Positions 52,366 to 60,031 of a DNA stretch of 64,000 bases are shown one piece after another. Source of the stretch: Anaerozeibacter quisquiliarum. Lineage in GTDB: Bacteria; Bacillota; Clostridia; Christensenellales; Aristaeellaceae. The stretch is from assembly GCA_051162045.1 (NCBI GenBank), contig JBISDI010000013.1. The stretch is one strand, 5' to 3'. Each line of letters begins with the position of its first letter. Within the stretch, counting starts at the first letter, position 1. The notes below the pieces were generated by a model. It worked only from the letters and a program-made list of their open reading frames with translations, did no database searches and was not told the DNA's origin. The translations under genes were made by a program, and so were the position numbers.

Positions 52366-53085
52366 TCACGCCGCCGTCAGCAGAATGTCCGCATAGACGC
52401 CCTTTTGCTGCGCGCGGACGCGGCCCAGCTTCAGCAGCTCCAGCAGCGCCAGGAACACCGCGATGACCTCGCTCTTGCCGGGTACGCCCTCGAACAGCTG
52501 CGAGAAGCGCGTTTCGCCCTTGCGCAGCCGCGACCGGATGCGCACCATGCAGCTCTGCACGGTGTAACTGTCGCGCGCAATCTCGCGTCGGGGCGGCTCC
52601 GCCACCTCGCTCGTATCCTCAAGCCGCTTGAGCACTCGCGCGAACGCGCGCGCCAGCGCGTCGAGCGTCAGCCCCGTCAGCTCGAATGCGGGCGGCGGCA
52701 GCGGATATTCCTCGGGCAGCTTGGTCAAGAGCGCGCGCGCCTCGCCCTCGAGCGACTGCATCCGCTTGGACAGCTCCTTGAACGCCTTGTACTCGGTCAG
52801 CTGGCGGATCAGCGCCTGCTCGGGCGATTCCTCGCCCTCTTCGGGCTCGGCCCGCGGCGTCGGCAACAGCGCCCGCGACTTGATCTCGAGCAGCGTCGCC
52901 GCCATCTGCAAGAATTCGCTCGCCGCGTCCATATCCAGGTCGTCCACGCCCGTCATCGATTCCAGGTACTGCTCGGTGATCTGCGACACGAATATCTCCA
53001 CGACGTCGATCTTCGCCCGCGTAATCAGCGTCAGCAGCAAATCGAGCGGCCCGTCAAATTGTTTGAGCGACACCACGTAGGACAT
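52366..53085 (-). CDS. scpA: Segregation and condensation protein A
   Basis: This 239-residue kleisin has the ScpA opening YVVSLKQFDGPLDLLLTLI, then LDMDAASEFLQMAATLLEIK (the Smc neck-binding helices) and a winged-helix C-terminus ending in VTFLALLELLKLG-like VIAVFLALLELLKLGRV. It bridges Smc heads in the chromosome condensin. Its usual neighbour scpB is not next to it; an SGNH hydrolase gene lies downstream. It follows the site-2 protease gene by 9 nt. Confidence 0.95.
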   Translation of the reverse strand: MSYVVSLKQFDGPLDLLLTLITRAKIDVVEIFVSQITEQYLESMTGVDDLDMDAASEFLQMAATLLEIKSRALLPTPRAEPEEGEESPEQALIRQLTEYKAFKELSKRMQSLEGEARALLTKLPEEYPLPPPAFELTGLTLDALARAFARVLKRLEDTSEVAEPPRREIARDSYTVQSCMVRIRSRLRKGETRFSQLFEGVPGKSEVIAVFLALLELLKLGRVRAQQKGVYADILLTAA

Positions 53086-53094
53086 GCCGTCCTC

Positions 53095-53901
53095 CTATAC
53101 GATATGTAGCGCGCCGAACAGCGCGTGGGCGGTAACGGCCGCGCCGTCCAGGGCGTGGTTTACAACGAACGACAGAGCGCGGCTCAGTAAGCCCGTCCGG
53201 CTCAGCACCAGCAACAGCACCATGCCCAGCCCCGCCATCTGGCGCGAGGTGAACAGCGCCCGCTTGAATAGCAGGTCGTTCACCACGTGGTAGCCGTCCA
53301 GCGGCGGCACCGGCAGCAGGTTGAACGCCGCGAGCGAGATGTTGATTACCACGTAGTTCACCAGCATCTGGAACGCGTACCCCGCCGTGATGCCCATGAC
53401 CGGCTCGATCAGGTAGGTGTGCATCCCGGGCGCGAACAGAAAAGCGTCGCGCGCCATGAGGCGAAAGTCCTCGCCGCCCACGGTCACCCTGTAGCCGCCG
53501 CCCGTCAAGGCCGGCAATTGGCGCAACGCCACCGCCACCACGGCGTACATCACGAGGCAGCCGACCACGAATTGCAAGAGGTTGGCCGTCACGCCCGCGA
53601 TCGACACCAGCAGGTCGTCGCGGCGGTATTTGCGGAAATTGCGCGGGTTGACCGGCACCGGCTTGGCCCAGCCCACGCCGACGACCACCATCATCATGAG
53701 CCCGAACGGATCGAGGTGCTTGATCGGATTGACCGTCACCCGCCCCAGCATCCGGGCGGTCGGGTCGCCGCAGCGGTCGGCCACATAGGCGTGCGCCGCC
53801 TCGTGCAGCGAGATCGCCAGCAGGAACGCGGGCAGGCGGAGCAGCAGGTCGATCAGGAATGCCCGCGCATCAAAACCGCCCCCGAACAGGTCCCAAATCA
53901 T
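53095..53901 (-). CDS. Site-2-type intramembrane metalloprotease (M50)
   Basis: This 268-residue protein has about six membrane segments. The zinc motif HEAAH is at residues 33-37 (LAISLHEAAHAYVADRCGD), and the third ligand Asp is in NLLPVPPLDGYHV. The length and lack of a PDZ domain place it in the FtsH-independent small M50 group common in Firmicutes next to scpA. Its substrate is unknown. Its ATG overlaps the stop of the upstream kinase gene by 4 nt. Confidence 0.93.
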   Translation of the reverse strand: MIWDLFGGGFDARAFLIDLLLRLPAFLLAISLHEAAHAYVADRCGDPTARMLGRVTVNPIKHLDPFGLMMMVVVGVGWAKPVPVNPRNFRKYRRDDLLVSIAGVTANLLQFVVGCLVMYAVVAVALRQLPALTGGGYRVTVGGEDFRLMARDAFLFAPGMHTYLIEPVMGITAGYAFQMLVNYVVINISLAAFNLLPVPPLDGYHVVNDLLFKRALFTSRQMAGLGMVLLLVLSRTGLLSRALSFVVNHALDGAAVTAHALFGALHIV

Positions 53902-54821
53902 GATGGCATTCTCTCTTTCTCAAACAGCGCGCGCGCCGCGCCCAGCAGCCCGGCGCTGTTGTGCAGCGCCGCGGTCTCCACCCGCACGCCCTCCATAAAC
54001 GAGGGCAGCGCACGCGCGGTCAGCCGCGCATACACTCGTTCCGACAGATAGGCTCCCTGCGCCGACACCCCGCCGCCCAGCAAAATCACGTCGGGGTTGA
54101 AGCCGTGCACCAGGTTGGCAAGCCCCCTCGCCAAGTCGTCCACCCAATGGTCGAGCACGCGAAGCGCGTCCGCGTCGCCCGCGCGGCAGGCGTCGAACAA
54201 CGCCCTGAGGTTGCCGTGCGCAGGATGCGTATCGGGCAGCGCGTGCGTGGCGCGCTCAAGCGCGCCCGCCGAGGCGTAGCGCTCAAAGCAGCCGATTTGC
54301 CCGCAGGGGCAGGGGTCGCCGCCCGGATAGAGCGTCATGTGGCCGAACTCGCCCGCCGAGCCCCGCGCGCCGGTGAACAGCCGACCGTCCATGATCGCCG
54401 CGCCGCCCACGCCGGTGCCCAGCGTCAGCATGATTAACGCGCGCGCCCCGCGCCCCGCGCCCAACCACTGCTCGCCCAGCGCCGCCGCGTTCACGTCGTT
54501 TTCCACGTGACACCTTAGGCCGGTCGCCTCGCCTAGCGCCTCGCCCAGGTTCAGGCCGCTCAGGCCCGGTATGTTGCTGGCAAAGCTGACGGTCGCGTGG
54601 TCGAGCAGCACCTGCCCGGCGGTGGACACCGCCACGCCCCGAATGCTTGCGTCCTGCGCGCGCAATTCATTCACCCGCTCGGCCATCCGCCGAACCAAGG
54701 CCTCGCCGCCTTCGTGGGCGCGGGTCGGAAAGCTGCCCTCTTGCGAAAGCGCGCCCGAAGAATCCACCACCGCATACTTGACGTCCGTCCCGCCCACGTC
54801 CAACGCAACCACCGATCCCAT
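53898..54821 (-). CDS. ROK-family sugar kinase (glucokinase-like)
   Basis: This 307-residue protein has the ATP-binding motif ALDVGGTDVK at the N-terminus, the catalytic ENDVNAAALGE block, LGTGVGGAAIMDGRLFTG and the zinc-binding GHMTLYPGGDPCPCGQIGC typical of ROK proteins. Glucose or N-acetylhexosamine phosphorylation is likely. ATG 54821 has GGGAGGG upstream; the longer frame to 54881 has no site. It lacks the DNA-binding domain that would make it a repressor. Confidence 0.93.
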   Translation of the reverse strand: MGSVVALDVGGTDVKYAVVDSSGALSQEGSFPTRAHEGGEALVRRMAERVNELRAQDASIRGVAVSTAGQVLLDHATVSFASNIPGLSGLNLGEALGEATGLRCHVENDVNAAALGEQWLGAGRGARALIMLTLGTGVGGAAIMDGRLFTGARGSAGEFGHMTLYPGGDPCPCGQIGCFERYASAGALERATHALPDTHPAHGNLRALFDACRAGDADALRVLDHWVDDLARGLANLVHGFNPDVILLGGGVSAQGAYLSERVYARLTARALPSFMEGVRVETAALHNSAGLLGAARALFEKERMPS

Positions 54822-54897
54822 GCGCAACCCTCCCCAATATACCCCTTCATTATAACACATGAGCCCCTCCCGTGCGAGCATTTCAAAGTTAACCGTA

Positions 54898-54955
54898 ACT
54901 CGGCCGGATCGAGTGTTTGACTGCGTCCAAAAGGTCAGATGACCATATCTGCCGG
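54898..54955 (+). pseudogene. Decayed tRNA-Arg copy
   Basis: This stretch aligns with the D-arm to variable arm of the intact tRNA-Arg about 150 nt downstream. The two share GAGTGTTTG and CCAAAAGGTC exactly, in the right order and almost the right spacing. The anticodon arm has lost one base (CTGCGT instead of CTACGAA), and the acceptor and T arms are degraded, so no functional tRNA can form. Confidence 0.65.
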
Positions 54956-55002
54956 ATCAGATAAAATTAACCTGCATTCCCCGCCGATCCAGCGATTCCT
55001 CC

Positions 55003-55031
55003 TTGACACGAGAGGGCGGGCGCGATATAAT
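55003..55031 (+). promoter_or_regulatory. Promoter of tRNA-Arg
   Basis: TTGACA (55003-55008), a 17-nt spacer and TATAAT (55026-55031) are a perfect consensus, 20 nt upstream of the mature 5' end. Confidence 0.85.
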
Positions 55032-55051
55032 ACATAGGCGCTAAGCGATGT

Positions 55052-55128
55052 GTGCCTGTAGCTCAGCTGGATAGAGTGTTTGGCTACGAACCAAAAGGTC
55101 GGGGGTTCGAATCCCTCCAGGCACGCCA
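55052..55128 (+). tRNA. tRNA-Arg (anticodon ACG)
   Basis: The acceptor stem GTGCCTG (55052-55058) pairs with CAGGCAC (55118-55124). The D-arm is AGCTCAGCTGGATAGAG, the anticodon stem TTTGG/CCAAA holds loop CTACGAA with anticodon ACG, and the T-arm is GGGGGTTCGAATCCCTC. The 3' CCA is encoded (55126-55128). It reads CGN arginine codons after A34-to-I editing. The lower-GC module starts immediately after it, which makes its 3' end the likely integration site. Confidence 0.96.
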
Positions 55129-55183
55129 GAAGATTAGGTCAAAATAGATACAGGGCTGAAAAAGCCAGTGTTTATGCGGCCTG

Positions 55184-55223
55184 ACGAGGGTTTTGAATGA
55201 AAAAATCAAGACCCTCGTTTTTC
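55184..55223 (+). terminator. Terminator after tRNA-Arg
   Basis: The 8-bp core stem ACGAGGGT/ACCCTCGT (55184-55191 and 55211-55218) is extended by about five more pairs toward the loop and followed by a T-run (55218-55222). It lies 56 nt after the tRNA and would end its transcript. Confidence 0.8.
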
Positions 55224-55230
55224 ATAGATG

Positions 55231-55260
55231 CACCCTGCTTTTTAACAAGAAAGCGGGGTG
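55231..55260 (+). terminator. Second hairpin of the tRNA-element junction
   Basis: An 11-bp stem with one G-U pair (CACCCTGCTTT with AAAGCGGGGTG) is followed by TTTCTTGTTTTT. It is a likely additional terminator. A small 6-bp hairpin ACCGGA/TCCGGT follows near 55274-55290. Confidence 0.6.
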
Positions 55261-55330
55261 TTTCTTGTTTTTGACCGGAATCAGTCCGGTAAACAATTTC
55301 ATAAAGCCAATACGCTACAGGGCAATTTTG

Positions 55331-55375
55331 AAGCGGCTGTGTTCTTCGTAACTGAAAAACACAGCCGCTTTTTTT
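55331..55375 (+). terminator. Strong terminator before the first element gene
   Basis: A perfect 13-bp stem (55331-55343 and 55358-55370, AAGCGGCTGTGTT and its complement) carries a 14-nt loop and is followed by a run of seven T (55369-55375). It stands 35 nt before the first gene of the element. It therefore insulates the element from upstream transcription or acts as an attenuator for it. Confidence 0.8.
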
Positions 55376-55409
55376 GCGCCCAAAATCAAAAAGAAAGGAT
55401 GAATGCACC

Positions 55410-55928
55410 ATGAAAAACGAACTGAAAACCCTGCGGTTGTTCAGCCCTCTCTTCCCGCACATCTACAGGAGAAACGAATGGGGCGATTATGAAAACGAGT
55501 CGGAGGATCTGGATGCTTCCGAGCTTTTAGAATACGAAGATGTCATTCTTGACCGTATCGAAAAAGAAAAGCTGCCCGATGAGGGTGAGCGTGGTCTCGC
55601 CGTTTACCTCAATGATGATCTCAGTCAGAAGGTACACAGCATCAATCCTACCGTAGAGGAATGGAACGGCGAGCTGTGGGGCGTGACCGAGGTGCAAACT
55701 CATGGCACGCTTTCCCCCTCTGAGCTTGCGGAGCTTACCGAATGGCTCTCTTCTCAATTTAGTGATGGCTGGGGCGAGGGGATGGAGCAGCGGGAAATCA
55801 AGGTGGATGACGGTGAACTGTATCTTAGCTTTTGGGATAGCAGTGACCGCTTCTTTATCAAGCCGGAGGATGAGCTGAAAGGCAGCCAATCCTTCGGCTT
55901 TGGCATGACGATGGGAGGAATGAGGTAA
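55410..55928 (+). CDS. Hypothetical element protein
   Basis: This 172-residue acidic cytosolic protein (MKNELKTLRLFSPLFPHIYR, then NESEDLDASELLEYEDVI) ends in a Gly/Met-rich tail (GFGMTMGGMR). A middle segment INPTVEEWNGELWGVTEVQT and LSPSELAELTEWLSSQFSDG looks well folded. I do not recognise the family, though proteins like it accompany YubB-like genes on Clostridia elements. ATG 55410 has AAAGGA upstream and its stop overlaps the next start. Confidence 0.7.
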   Translation: MKNELKTLRLFSPLFPHIYRRNEWGDYENESEDLDASELLEYEDVILDRIEKEKLPDEGERGLAVYLNDDLSQKVHSINPTVEEWNGELWGVTEVQTHGTLSPSELAELTEWLSSQFSDGWGEGMEQREIKVDDGELYLSFWDSSDRFFIKPEDELKGSQSFGFGMTMGGMR

Positions 55929-56518
55929 TGCCAAATCATGTAACCAACATTTTAAGAGTATCCGGCGATCAGGAACAGATAAGGGCAATGTTTGAGGCCA
56001 TCAAGGATGATAAGATCGGCCTCGGCAGCATTGACTTCAACAAGGTCATTCCGATGCCTGAGCATATCTTTCGTGGAAATCTCGGTATGGCCGAGCGTGA
56101 AAAGTACGGAAAAGACAACTGGTACGACTGGTCGATTTCCAATTGGGGAACCAAATGGAACAGCTACGGCTACGATCCTGTCTATACCCCAAAGGAATTT
56201 GACGGGGAGCATATCAAATTTCAGACCGCATGGAGCTATCCCGATCCGCTCATTGTGGCACTGTCAAAACAATATCCTAATCTCCAATTTGAAGTCATAT
56301 GGGCAGACGAGGACTTCGGGTACAACACAGGGAAAAAGGAATACGAAAACGGCGAGGAAACATTCTGTCATGTCCCTCCCGGTGGTTCCAAGGAAGCACT
56401 GGAGCTGGCCTCCGAGGTTCACGGCTTAAACCTCTCAGAGATTGGCTATTTGCTTAACGAGGAAACCGGCGAATACGAATTCTGTAATCCAGACGAGTCG
56501 ATGTCACTGAAAATGTAG
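55928..56518 (+). CDS. YubB-like (Api92/DUF1281-type) element protein
   Basis: This 196-residue protein has the start MPNHVTNILRVSGDQEQI and later NWYDWSISNWGTKWN and HIKFQTAWSYPDPLIVALS. These are typical of YubB ferredoxin-like domain proteins, known from IncF-type plasmids and phages. The function is unknown and could relate to DNA transfer or antidefence. Start and stop codons of the pair overlap by one base, indicating coupling with the preceding gene. Confidence 0.82.
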   Translation: MPNHVTNILRVSGDQEQIRAMFEAIKDDKIGLGSIDFNKVIPMPEHIFRGNLGMAEREKYGKDNWYDWSISNWGTKWNSYGYDPVYTPKEFDGEHIKFQTAWSYPDPLIVALSKQYPNLQFEVIWADEDFGYNTGKKEYENGEETFCHVPPGGSKEALELASEVHGLNLSEIGYLLNEETGEYEFCNPDESMSLKM

Positions 56519-56559
56519 TGATCATCGGCTCTTCTCTTTTTAGGGGGAGGTGATGGAAT

Positions 56560-57525
56560 ATCAATAGCTTTATCAGCTGGGTGGGCGGCAAGAAAGCCCT
56601 CCGCAATATCATTTACCGGCTCTTCCCTAAGGACTTCGGCAGATATATCGAAGTCTTTGGCGGTGGGGGCTGGGTGTTGTTCGGCAGGCCGCCGGACTGC
56701 AAGGGCATGGAGGTCTACAACGACTTTAACGGCAACCTGACCAACCTGTTCTACTGCGTAAAAAACAGGACGCTGGCATTTCTCAAGGAGCTGGGCTTTC
56801 TGCCCCTCAACTCCCGGCATGAATTCAATGTATTGCGCCGGTTCTTTGAGAAAGGCGAATTCGATAATGAATATCTTGGAAAAGAACTGGATCTGGCACA
56901 GCAGAATCTCCCGCCGCCTGAGTTTGAGGAAATCAAGGCCATTCTTATGGAACAGGCCGAACCAAGTGATGTGTGGAGAGCGGCAGCATTTTTCAAGCTC
57001 ATCCGCTACAGCTACGGTAGCGGCTGCACCTCCTACGGCTGCCAGCCCTTTGACATTCGAAAGGTGTTCGCCGTAATATGGCAGGCATCAAGGCGGCTTG
57101 CGGATACCGTGGTGGAAAACAAAGACTTTGAGGCATTGATCCGGCAGTACGACCGGGACGATGCCTTTTTTTATTGCGATCCGCCCTACTATATGACCGA
57201 GGGTCACTATGCGGTGGAATTCCTGAAAACCGACCATCAGCGGCTCCGGGATACGCTGGCACGCTGCAAGGGCAAATGGATGGTCAGCTATAACGACTGC
57301 GATTTCATCCGGGGGCTGTATCAGGAGTACACCATCACCCCTGTTACCCGCCTGAGCAATCTGGCGCAGCGGTATGAGGGCGGCTGCGAATACCCGGAGG
57401 TCATCATTACCAACTACGATCCCAAGGAGCGGGAAAATTCCTCATGTCAGTTAAACTTATTTGATTATGGAATCAGCATGGATGAGGACAATTCCCCGGA
57501 ATACAGGATCGACCAAGAAAATTAA
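56560..57525 (+). CDS. D12-class DNA adenine methyltransferase (Dam-like)
   Basis: A protein of about 321 residues with motif I RYIEVFGGGGWVLF and the catalytic DPPY in FYCDPPYYMTEG. Family members from elements typically begin MNSFISW, and here the frame reads ATC-AAT-AGC-TTT-ATC-AGC-TGG, so the expected Met codon is ATC at 56560, 7 nt after GGGGGAGGTG. Either it initiates at ATC, which is rare, or it starts at GTG 56581 and loses seven residues. It methylates adenine in a short site, possibly GATC, to evade host restriction. Confidence 0.85.
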   Translation: MNSFISWVGGKKALRNIIYRLFPKDFGRYIEVFGGGGWVLFGRPPDCKGMEVYNDFNGNLTNLFYCVKNRTLAFLKELGFLPLNSRHEFNVLRRFFEKGEFDNEYLGKELDLAQQNLPPPEFEEIKAILMEQAEPSDVWRAAAFFKLIRYSYGSGCTSYGCQPFDIRKVFAVIWQASRRLADTVVENKDFEALIRQYDRDDAFFYCDPPYYMTEGHYAVEFLKTDHQRLRDTLARCKGKWMVSYNDCDFIRGLYQEYTITPVTRLSNLAQRYEGGCEYPEVIITNYDPKERENSSCQLNLFDYGISMDEDNSPEYRIDQEN

Positions 57526-57539
57526 AGGAGGCTTACACT

Positions 57540-57968
57540 ATGAAAATCATTGAAACGAAAGGTCGGATTGCCGATAACGGCAGCATCATCCTGCCGCCCG
57601 GTGTGCTGGAAACCATGTGCGTCACTGCAGGAGATACCGTGCATCTGGCGTACCTGTCCCACCACCCGGTGAAGCAGATCAACAGCTATGGCGAGTTTTT
57701 TCTCACCAAGGACGGCATTGACAACATCGGCGAAACCGTAGAGTCACCGGATTCCGCAGAGCTGTCGGTGCCTCATGCGCTTTTGGAGGCGGCAGGCATT
57801 CCGCTGGATGACAATCTGGATATCCGCTGCGAGGACGGTGCCATCATCATCGGCAGCGCCGATCCCTTAAAGCAGCTGCCGCCCCAGCTCATGGAGCTGT
57901 TCGACAGCCTCGGCATGAGCCACGATACCATCCGCTGTGTGCTGGAGGGAGGTGTGGAGGATGAATAA
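57540..57968 (+). CDS. AbrB/MazE-type protein with two domains
   Basis: This 142-residue protein appears to contain two AbrB-like swapped-hairpin segments: the first in KGRIADNGSIILPPGVLETM with AGDTVHLAYL, the second in AELSVPHALLEAAGIPLDDN with IRCEDGAIIIG. AbrB-type proteins bind DNA or partner toxins. The next gene also encodes an AbrB-like protein and overlaps by 8 nt, so the two may work as a pair in controlling the element. Confidence 0.78.
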   Translation: MKIIETKGRIADNGSIILPPGVLETMCVTAGDTVHLAYLSHHPVKQINSYGEFFLTKDGIDNIGETVESPDSAELSVPHALLEAAGIPLDDNLDIRCEDGAIIIGSADPLKQLPPQLMELFDSLGMSHDTIRCVLEGGVEDE

Positions 57969-58245
57969 GAAGCCCCTCTACAAACTCATTGACGGCAAAG
58001 GCCGGGTGCTGATTCCCAAGGAGCTGCGCACCGCCAGCGGCATGGATTACGGCGATATTGTGCGGCTCGGCTTGTCAAACGGTACGGTCAGCGTACAAAA
58101 GGTGGATATCATCGAAATCGGCGACCAGTCCCCGGAGGCGGTGGAGGCCTATGTCCGTGCTGCTTTCAAGACCATGCCGGATGATACAAGGCTCTCCCTC
58201 ATTTCCGACCTGACCGCCCTGCTGCAGCAGAAAAAGGAGGTCTGA
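57961..58245 (+). CDS. AbrB-family transcriptional regulator
   Basis: This 94-residue protein has the canonical AbrB/SpoVT N-terminus KLIDGKGRVLIPKELRTASG followed by MDYGDIVRLGLSNGTVSVQK. It probably dimerises and binds A/T-rich DNA to control element genes. GGAGG of its site lies inside the end of the upstream gene. The C-terminal 40 residues (AYVRAAFKTMPDDTRLSLIS) are helical. Confidence 0.88.
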   Translation: MNKKPLYKLIDGKGRVLIPKELRTASGMDYGDIVRLGLSNGTVSVQKVDIIEIGDQSPEAVEAYVRAAFKTMPDDTRLSLISDLTALLQQKKEV

Positions 58246-58248
58246 CGG

Positions 58249-58809
58249 ATGGAAAGAAGATCGACATATACAGCAGCAGACTGTTCGGCAACCGGCTTGG
58301 GCTGCAATATTCAGGGAAAGGTTGTCGTGTTGAGCCACGATAACCCTGAACGACAGCTGTATTTCTGCCTCTGCGGAAACGGAGCCGGTGCCAACCCCAG
58401 CGGCTCTGCTGTCTTTTTGGTGTCCCTGCGTACCGGAGAGTTTGCCCTGAAAAACCGCAGCGAGGTCATCGGCATTTTGAAGCCGGAGCTTCTGCCGGAC
58501 AGCGCCAAACTGCAGCTCTCCCAAATCAGGCCGGTGGGCGCATTGGATTTGAAGAATCATGAGCCGAAATACAGCGGCTACAGCTTTCTGCCCGATGGCC
58601 GTTATGCTTCCGGCGTATGGCTTTGCACCGAGCAGGAGGCGCTTGATTATGTGGAGATGCAGAAGACCTACCAGCACCGCATCATGCTCTGCGACCGGGA
58701 TGACTTCTGTGTGCTGGAGCTACAGGATGGTAAGCTCATTCATCCCACAGAGAAAGAAATAGAAGCCCTTCAACAGAATTCTCAGGATGGAGGCATGACC
58801 ATGACATAA
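58249..58809 (+). CDS. Hypothetical element protein
   Basis: This 186-residue cytosolic protein of unknown family contains VVVLSHDNPERQLYFCLCGN, SGSAVFLVSLRTGEF and GYSFLPDGRYASGVWLCTEQ, and is probably a single alpha/beta domain. It follows the AbrB gene by 3 nt and precedes the YodL-like gene by 13 nt, in one operon. The third cysteine region (LCGNG) is not a known metal motif. No function is proposed. Confidence 0.7.
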   Translation: MERRSTYTAADCSATGLGCNIQGKVVVLSHDNPERQLYFCLCGNGAGANPSGSAVFLVSLRTGEFALKNRSEVIGILKPELLPDSAKLQLSQIRPVGALDLKNHEPKYSGYSFLPDGRYASGVWLCTEQEALDYVEMQKTYQHRIMLCDRDDFCVLELQDGKLIHPTEKEIEALQQNSQDGGMTMT

Positions 58810-58822
58810 AGGAGGTAACCTC

Positions 58823-59371
58823 ATGCGAAATATCCGGATGGAAAAAGACATTATTCTGTACTACAACAACCCTGCCGGGTATGTCAGCGGCGGCAAGGCG
58901 GTGGTTGACCCCCTCTTTCAGTCGGAGGAACTGAATGCCTTTCTCAGCCGCCAAAAGGATATCGGCGAGGTGAAGTGGACGGACGGTGTGTATGACCGCC
59001 TTGTCAATGGCCAGCGAGATACTCAAGAACTCACGCTGCTGAAAAGCTGCCGGGTATGGCAGCTAAAGCCCGAATCAGATCTCCGGATGCGCTTCATCAG
59101 CCTTGCGAATTTTTGTAAGGAGTTCGGAGAACCACAAATATCCGATTATCAAACCGTCTATGATGGAGAGGTGGAAACCAACGATTTGGAGGCGCTGTAC
59201 ACCAAATTCAATGTAGACCATCCTCCCGGCTATGCGGGGCATTCCCTGTCCATGTCGGATGTGCTGGAGCTGTACGATGAGAACGGCAGCAGCTTCTTCT
59301 ACTGTGACCGCTTCGGATTTCAAGAAATCGGCTTCATGCCACCAGAACAGACACAGACCATGCAGCTCTAA
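58823..59371 (+). CDS. YodL-domain element protein
   Basis: This 182-residue protein ends in a YodL/DUF4316-type domain: GHSLSMSDVLELYDENGSSF followed by FYCDRFGFQEIGF. YodL domains are frequent in proteins of Firmicutes conjugative elements. It is cytosolic with no membrane segment. A GGAGG site lies 7 nt before the ATG. Its stop codon is inside the loop of the terminator at 59363-59386, so this transcript mostly ends here. Confidence 0.8.
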   Translation: MRNIRMEKDIILYYNNPAGYVSGGKAVVDPLFQSEELNAFLSRQKDIGEVKWTDGVYDRLVNGQRDTQELTLLKSCRVWQLKPESDLRMRFISLANFCKEFGEPQISDYQTVYDGEVETNDLEALYTKFNVDHPPGYAGHSLSMSDVLELYDENGSSFFYCDRFGFQEIGFMPPEQTQTMQL

Positions 59372-59386
59372 AGGGGCTGTTTTTTT
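59363..59386 (+). terminator. Terminator overlapping the YodL-like stop codon
   Basis: A 6-bp stem (59363-59368 with 59374-59379, one G-U pair) and a loop TAAAG that contains the stop codon TAA are followed by seven T (59380-59386). It separates the accessory genes from the SpoVG/Tad operon. Confidence 0.65.
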
Positions 59387-59416
59387 ATTGCCAAAATGCG
59401 AAAGGAGAAAGAAATC

Positions 59417-59758
59417 ATGCCTGATGTAGAAGTAAAAATCAATTCCATGTACCCGCCCGGAGCCAGCGGTGGCATCCGTGCCTACGCTTCGGCAACGGTG
59501 GACGGCTGCCTCGGTATCCGGGGCATCAAGGTAGTAGAGGGAGGCCGTGACGGTCTCTTTGTTTCCATGCCAAGCCGTAAGACAGAAAACGGCTACAAAG
59601 AAATCTGCTTCCCGGTGACCAAAGAGTTCCGGGAGCAGCTCCATAAGGCGGTGCTGGACAGCTACCAGCAGGCCGTAGCCATGAATCAAGTCCCGGCGCA
59701 GCCGCAGGAAACCGCACCGGAGCAGTCCCAGCCGCCCATGCAGATGGGCGGGATGTAA
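59417..59758 (+). CDS. SpoVG-like RNA/DNA-binding protein on the element
   Basis: This 113-residue protein has a SpoVG-like core: RAYASATVDGCLGIRGIKVV, GRDGLFVSMPSRK and ICFPVTKEFREQLHKAVLDS, plus a Gln/Pro-rich tail (PAQPQETAPEQSQPPMQM). Chromosomal SpoVG binds nucleic acids and is an ancient firmicute regulator, but this copy belongs to the element. ATG 59417 follows AAAGGAG; the seven codons upstream (from 59396) lie over that site. Confidence 0.85.
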   Translation: MPDVEVKINSMYPPGASGGIRAYASATVDGCLGIRGIKVVEGGRDGLFVSMPSRKTENGYKEICFPVTKEFREQLHKAVLDSYQQAVAMNQVPAQPQETAPEQSQPPMQMGGM

Positions 59759-59800
59759 GAATTCTATCAACCCAACAAAAAAATTTGGAGGTAAAACACC

Positions 59801-60031
59801 ATGAAAAAAATCATGAACAAGGTAACTCATAAGGCCAATATGCTGGCAATTAAGGCAAAAATGGCGCTCACCAACAACCACGCCGAGGGCTTCGTGGATA
59901 CAGCAATTAAGATTTTGATGGCCGTAGTCATCGGCGCTTTGGTGCTGGCCGGTTTGTATATGCTCTTCGACAAAACTGTGCTGCCAACTCTCGTACAGCG
60001 CATTAAGGATATGTTCAACTATGCCGGATAA
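59801..60031 (+). CDS. Small pilin-like membrane peptide
   Basis: This 76-residue protein has a basic N-terminal region (KKIMNKVTHKANMLAIKAKM), one hydrophobic helix (about 39-60, KILMAVVIGALVLAGLYMLF) and a short tail. The size and layout are those of Flp/Tad pilins and of DUF6133-type peptides, which also accompany such elements. The candidate prepilin site is Gly35 (HAEG-F). The next gene encodes a prepilin peptidase, overlapping by 11 nt, which supports the pilin reading. Confidence 0.72.
   Translation: MKKIMNKVTHKANMLAIKAKMALTNNHAEGFVDTAIKILMAVVIGALVLAGLYMLFDKTVLPTLVQRIKDMFNYAG

Noticed and set aside
55129..55409. CRISPR array or riboswitch at the tRNA-element junction
   Set aside because: The repeats are self-complementary terminator stems of different sequence, not spaced direct repeats.
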